Positions 13,878-15,406 of a DNA stretch of 15,406 bases are shown here, piece after piece (within the stretch, counting starts at the first letter, position 1; every line of letters starts with the position of its first letter). Both the position numbers and the translations under genes were made by a program. The DNA is from Euryarchaeota archaeon UBA124 (GTDB taxonomy: Archaea; Thermoplasmatota; Poseidoniia; Poseidoniales; Poseidoniaceae): contig DAPT01000130.1 in the NCBI GenBank assembly GCA_002502215.1, forward strand, positions 1 through 15,406. The letters are read 5' to 3'. The notes under the pieces were generated by a model. That model was not told the DNA's origin. It saw nothing but the letters and a program-made list of their open reading frames with translations, and did no database searches.

Positions 13878-14807
13878 ATGTCAACCCGAAAGAGTACCTT
13901 CACCGTTTTAGTGATTTACCTCGCATCCCTATTGCTTGTTGCTGTTCCAGCTCAAGCACAGATTCCAACAGCCGCTGTTTCCATTACGTGTCAGCCTGCT
14001 GAAATTAAAGTCGACGTAAAGCCAGGTTCCACACTCGTCGGATTCACAACATGTACCGCTTCCAACCCGACTGCTTACATCGAAAAGATTGCCCTGTCTG
14101 TTACGTCTGATGGACTAGCAGCCGCTGCACCGGGTGATATTTACGTCGGCGGTGGACAAGACGAAGACTTCCAAGTTGTCGTCCGAGCGCAACCGTTCAT
14201 GACTATGCAAGCCCGCAGCCTTGTCGTCCAAGGCAGCGTGCAGGAAATCAACGGATTACCGCCAGCAAACCAAGCAACTTCCGGTGCCTCAATGATCGTT
14301 TCCATCACACAATTTGCACTTCTCCAAGTCGAAGCAGTCGAGCCTTTCGTTCAACTCATGCCAAAGACCGATAAGGACTTCGAATTCAAGGTCTACAACC
14401 TTGGAAACCAATACGACTTCATGAAGGTCGGTATTTCGGAGAGCTCCCGAGAATCTCTTGAGGAAGCTGGATTCAACATCAACATCCCAATCAGCAAGGT
14501 CAACGTTGAACCAATGGTTGCACCTGCAAAGGTCCGTATCCAGATACGAACACCGAAGACGCAAGGCTGGACCGATGCGTACCACACGCTCGATTTCTAT
14601 GCTGAGTCTGACTTCTCATGCAAGAACGGTGGCTGTGATCGTGAATCTCAAATGATTACGATTTACGTCCGTGGTATCTACCTCCCAGGCTTCGAAATCA
14701 TCCCGGCGCTCTCCATGGTTGCACTTGCCGCCGCAGTGGCTGGCCGGCGCTTCATTAATGCAGAAGATGAGGAAGAAGAGTGGCGAGAAGCCGCACCGGG
14801 TCTGTAA
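13878..14807 (+). CDS. Secreted surface protein with a PGF-CTERM-like C-terminal sorting tail
   Basis: Using ATG 13878 the protein has 309 residues. A Sec signal peptide (RKST, then hydrophobic FTVLVIYLASLLLVAV, then PAQAQ) should be cleaved after AQA near residue 27. The exported part (about 28-265) looks like two beta-sandwich domains, with Cys pairs 38/59 and 248/253 able to form disulfides and phrases such as DFEFKVYNLGNQYDFMKVGIS typical of archaeal surface beta domains. It ends with LPGFEIIPALSMVALAAAVA (269-288), then GRR and an acidic tail, EDEEEEWREAAPGL. The PGF before a hydrophobic helix and basic cluster is the layout of PGF-CTERM signals processed by archaeosortase, but the tail after RR is longer than usual. 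GTG 13869 is an alternative start (three more residues); ATG is preferred because GTGA lies 5 nt before it. No enzyme motif is seen; function unknown. Confidence 0.85.
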   Translation: MSTRKSTFTVLVIYLASLLLVAVPAQAQIPTAAVSITCQPAEIKVDVKPGSTLVGFTTCTASNPTAYIEKIALSVTSDGLAAAAPGDIYVGGGQDEDFQVVVRAQPFMTMQARSLVVQGSVQEINGLPPANQATSGASMIVSITQFALLQVEAVEPFVQLMPKTDKDFEFKVYNLGNQYDFMKVGISESSRESLEEAGFNINIPISKVNVEPMVAPAKVRIQIRTPKTQGWTDAYHTLDFYAESDFSCKNGGCDRESQMITIYVRGIYLPGFEIIPALSMVALAAAVAGRRFINAEDEEEEWREAAPGL

Positions 14808-14887
14808 CCTGAAAACACCTCGGAAATCCAACCTTCATAGGGTTGGGTTCATAACCTATCCATGCGAGGGTTCTATGAGTTGAGAAC

Positions 14888-15406
14888 ATGAGTGGACTCT
14901 TGAGTAAGGCAAATGCTGCAGAAGAAACAAAACAACCAGAACCCGTCGAACAAGAACAGAAGCAAAATTCTGGTCTCCTTGCAGCCACGGAACAACCGAG
15001 TGATGGCCCGGACGTACCGACCATCTTAACCTCGGTTGGATGGGCAGTCATCGTTGTCGGTGGGCTGCTGTCTTTGCAAGGTGGCTCGTGGGGCCTGATT
15101 GTCGTTCTTATCGTCCTCGTGATTGGAATAGGATCGCTTTACGCTGGCCAAACCATGTCGGAAGGAGGTGTTGATCCTCTCCGAATGGGTGGCGCAGCAG
15201 TTCTTGCAATCCTTCTTGCAGCTGGACCATACGGAGTATCCATGTTCATGCCAGATACTGGTTCTTTCGGAATAAGCGACCTTGATTTGAGGGAAGACTC
15301 GGACGAGATTTCCTTCCGTGTCATTGGATCGGCAAACTCAGTTGATGCAATAATTACTGCTGATGGTGTTGAAAAGTGGTCCGAATCGAAGGAACTCTCC
15401 TCTGAA
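14888..15406 (+). CDS. Membrane protein of unknown function (3' end cut off by window)
   Basis: The first 173 codons are present. The N-terminus MSGLLSKANAAEETKQPEPVE opens a polar, Glu/Gln-rich cytoplasmic segment of about 45 residues in which SGLL occurs twice (residues 2-5 and 28-31). Hydrophobic helices follow at about 46-62 (TILTSVGWAVIVVGGLLSL), 67-85 (WGLIVVLIVLVIGIGSLYAG) and 97-118 (MGGAAVLAILLAAGPYGVSMF). After that comes DTGSFGISDLDLREDSDEISF and a beta-rich soluble part that continues beyond the window. The ATG at 14888 is the first usable start; an ATG at 14875 meets a stop after two codons. No clear ribosome site is visible (GAGTTGAGAAC precedes it). It lies 80 nt behind the PGF-tailed protein on the same strand, so the two may be cotranscribed. 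I do not recognise the family. Confidence 0.8.
   Translation, partial: MSGLLSKANAAEETKQPEPVEQEQKQNSGLLAATEQPSDGPDVPTILTSVGWAVIVVGGLLSLQGGSWGLIVVLIVLVIGIGSLYAGQTMSEGGVDPLRMGGAAVLAILLAAGPYGVSMFMPDTGSFGISDLDLREDSDEISFRVIGSANSVDAIITADGVEKWSESKELSSE

Noticed and set aside
14828..14846. Hairpin CCAACC-loop-GGTTGG after the PGF-tailed gene
   Set aside because: Stem is short and no T-run follows, so it is not a convincing archaeal terminator.

Overview
The window looks like a piece of a marine planktonic archaeal genome, most likely Marine Group II (Candidatus Poseidoniales) or a close relative within Thermoplasmatota. This is inference from several features. The tRNAs carry no encoded CCA. Shine-Dalgarno sites complement the 16S tail (AGGTGAT). 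Large secreted proteins carry Asp-rich calcium repeats and a C-terminal membrane anchor. One secreted protein ends in a PGF-CTERM-like tail. Bacterial-type genes (cold shock protein, bacterial/animal-type thymidine phosphorylase) are mixed in. No marker gene such as rRNA or a ribosomal protein is present to settle the lineage.

Left edge (1-1021): a truncated lipoprotein with Asp-rich repeats runs leftward. It is divergent from a small cold shock protein, and a 38-bp imperfect palindrome lies between them. A tRNA-Asn on the minus strand follows, with a candidate TATA box upstream and a T-run downstream.

Centre (1065-12300): six genes on the minus strand, closely packed, probably one or two transcripts. 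In transcription order they are: (1) a membrane-anchored multi-OB-fold surface protein; (2) a TctA-like permease; (3) a 1,629-residue surface protein with six lamin-tail domains, two phospholipase-D/nuclease HKD motifs, Asp-rich repeats and a membrane anchor; (4) a Bax-inhibitor-1/YccA membrane protein; (5) an isopenicillin-N-synthase-type 2-oxoglutarate/Fe(II) oxygenase; (6) a thymidine/pyrimidine nucleoside phosphorylase. Junctions are 4-67 nt, and three of them place the next ribosome binding site on or beside the previous stop codon.

Right edge (12393-15406): an HD-domain phosphohydrolase of the SAMHD1/dGTPase type diverges from the operon. It is followed by a CAU-anticodon tRNA, a secreted protein with a PGF-CTERM-like tail, and the start of a membrane protein cut by the window end.

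The most interesting reading is that the central operon together with the divergent HD gene handles DNA or nucleotides: a surface PLD-type nuclease with lamin-tail domains, an OB-fold surface protein, a permease, a nucleoside phosphorylase and a possible dNTP hydrolase. Each family call is fairly secure; the joint function is a hypothesis.
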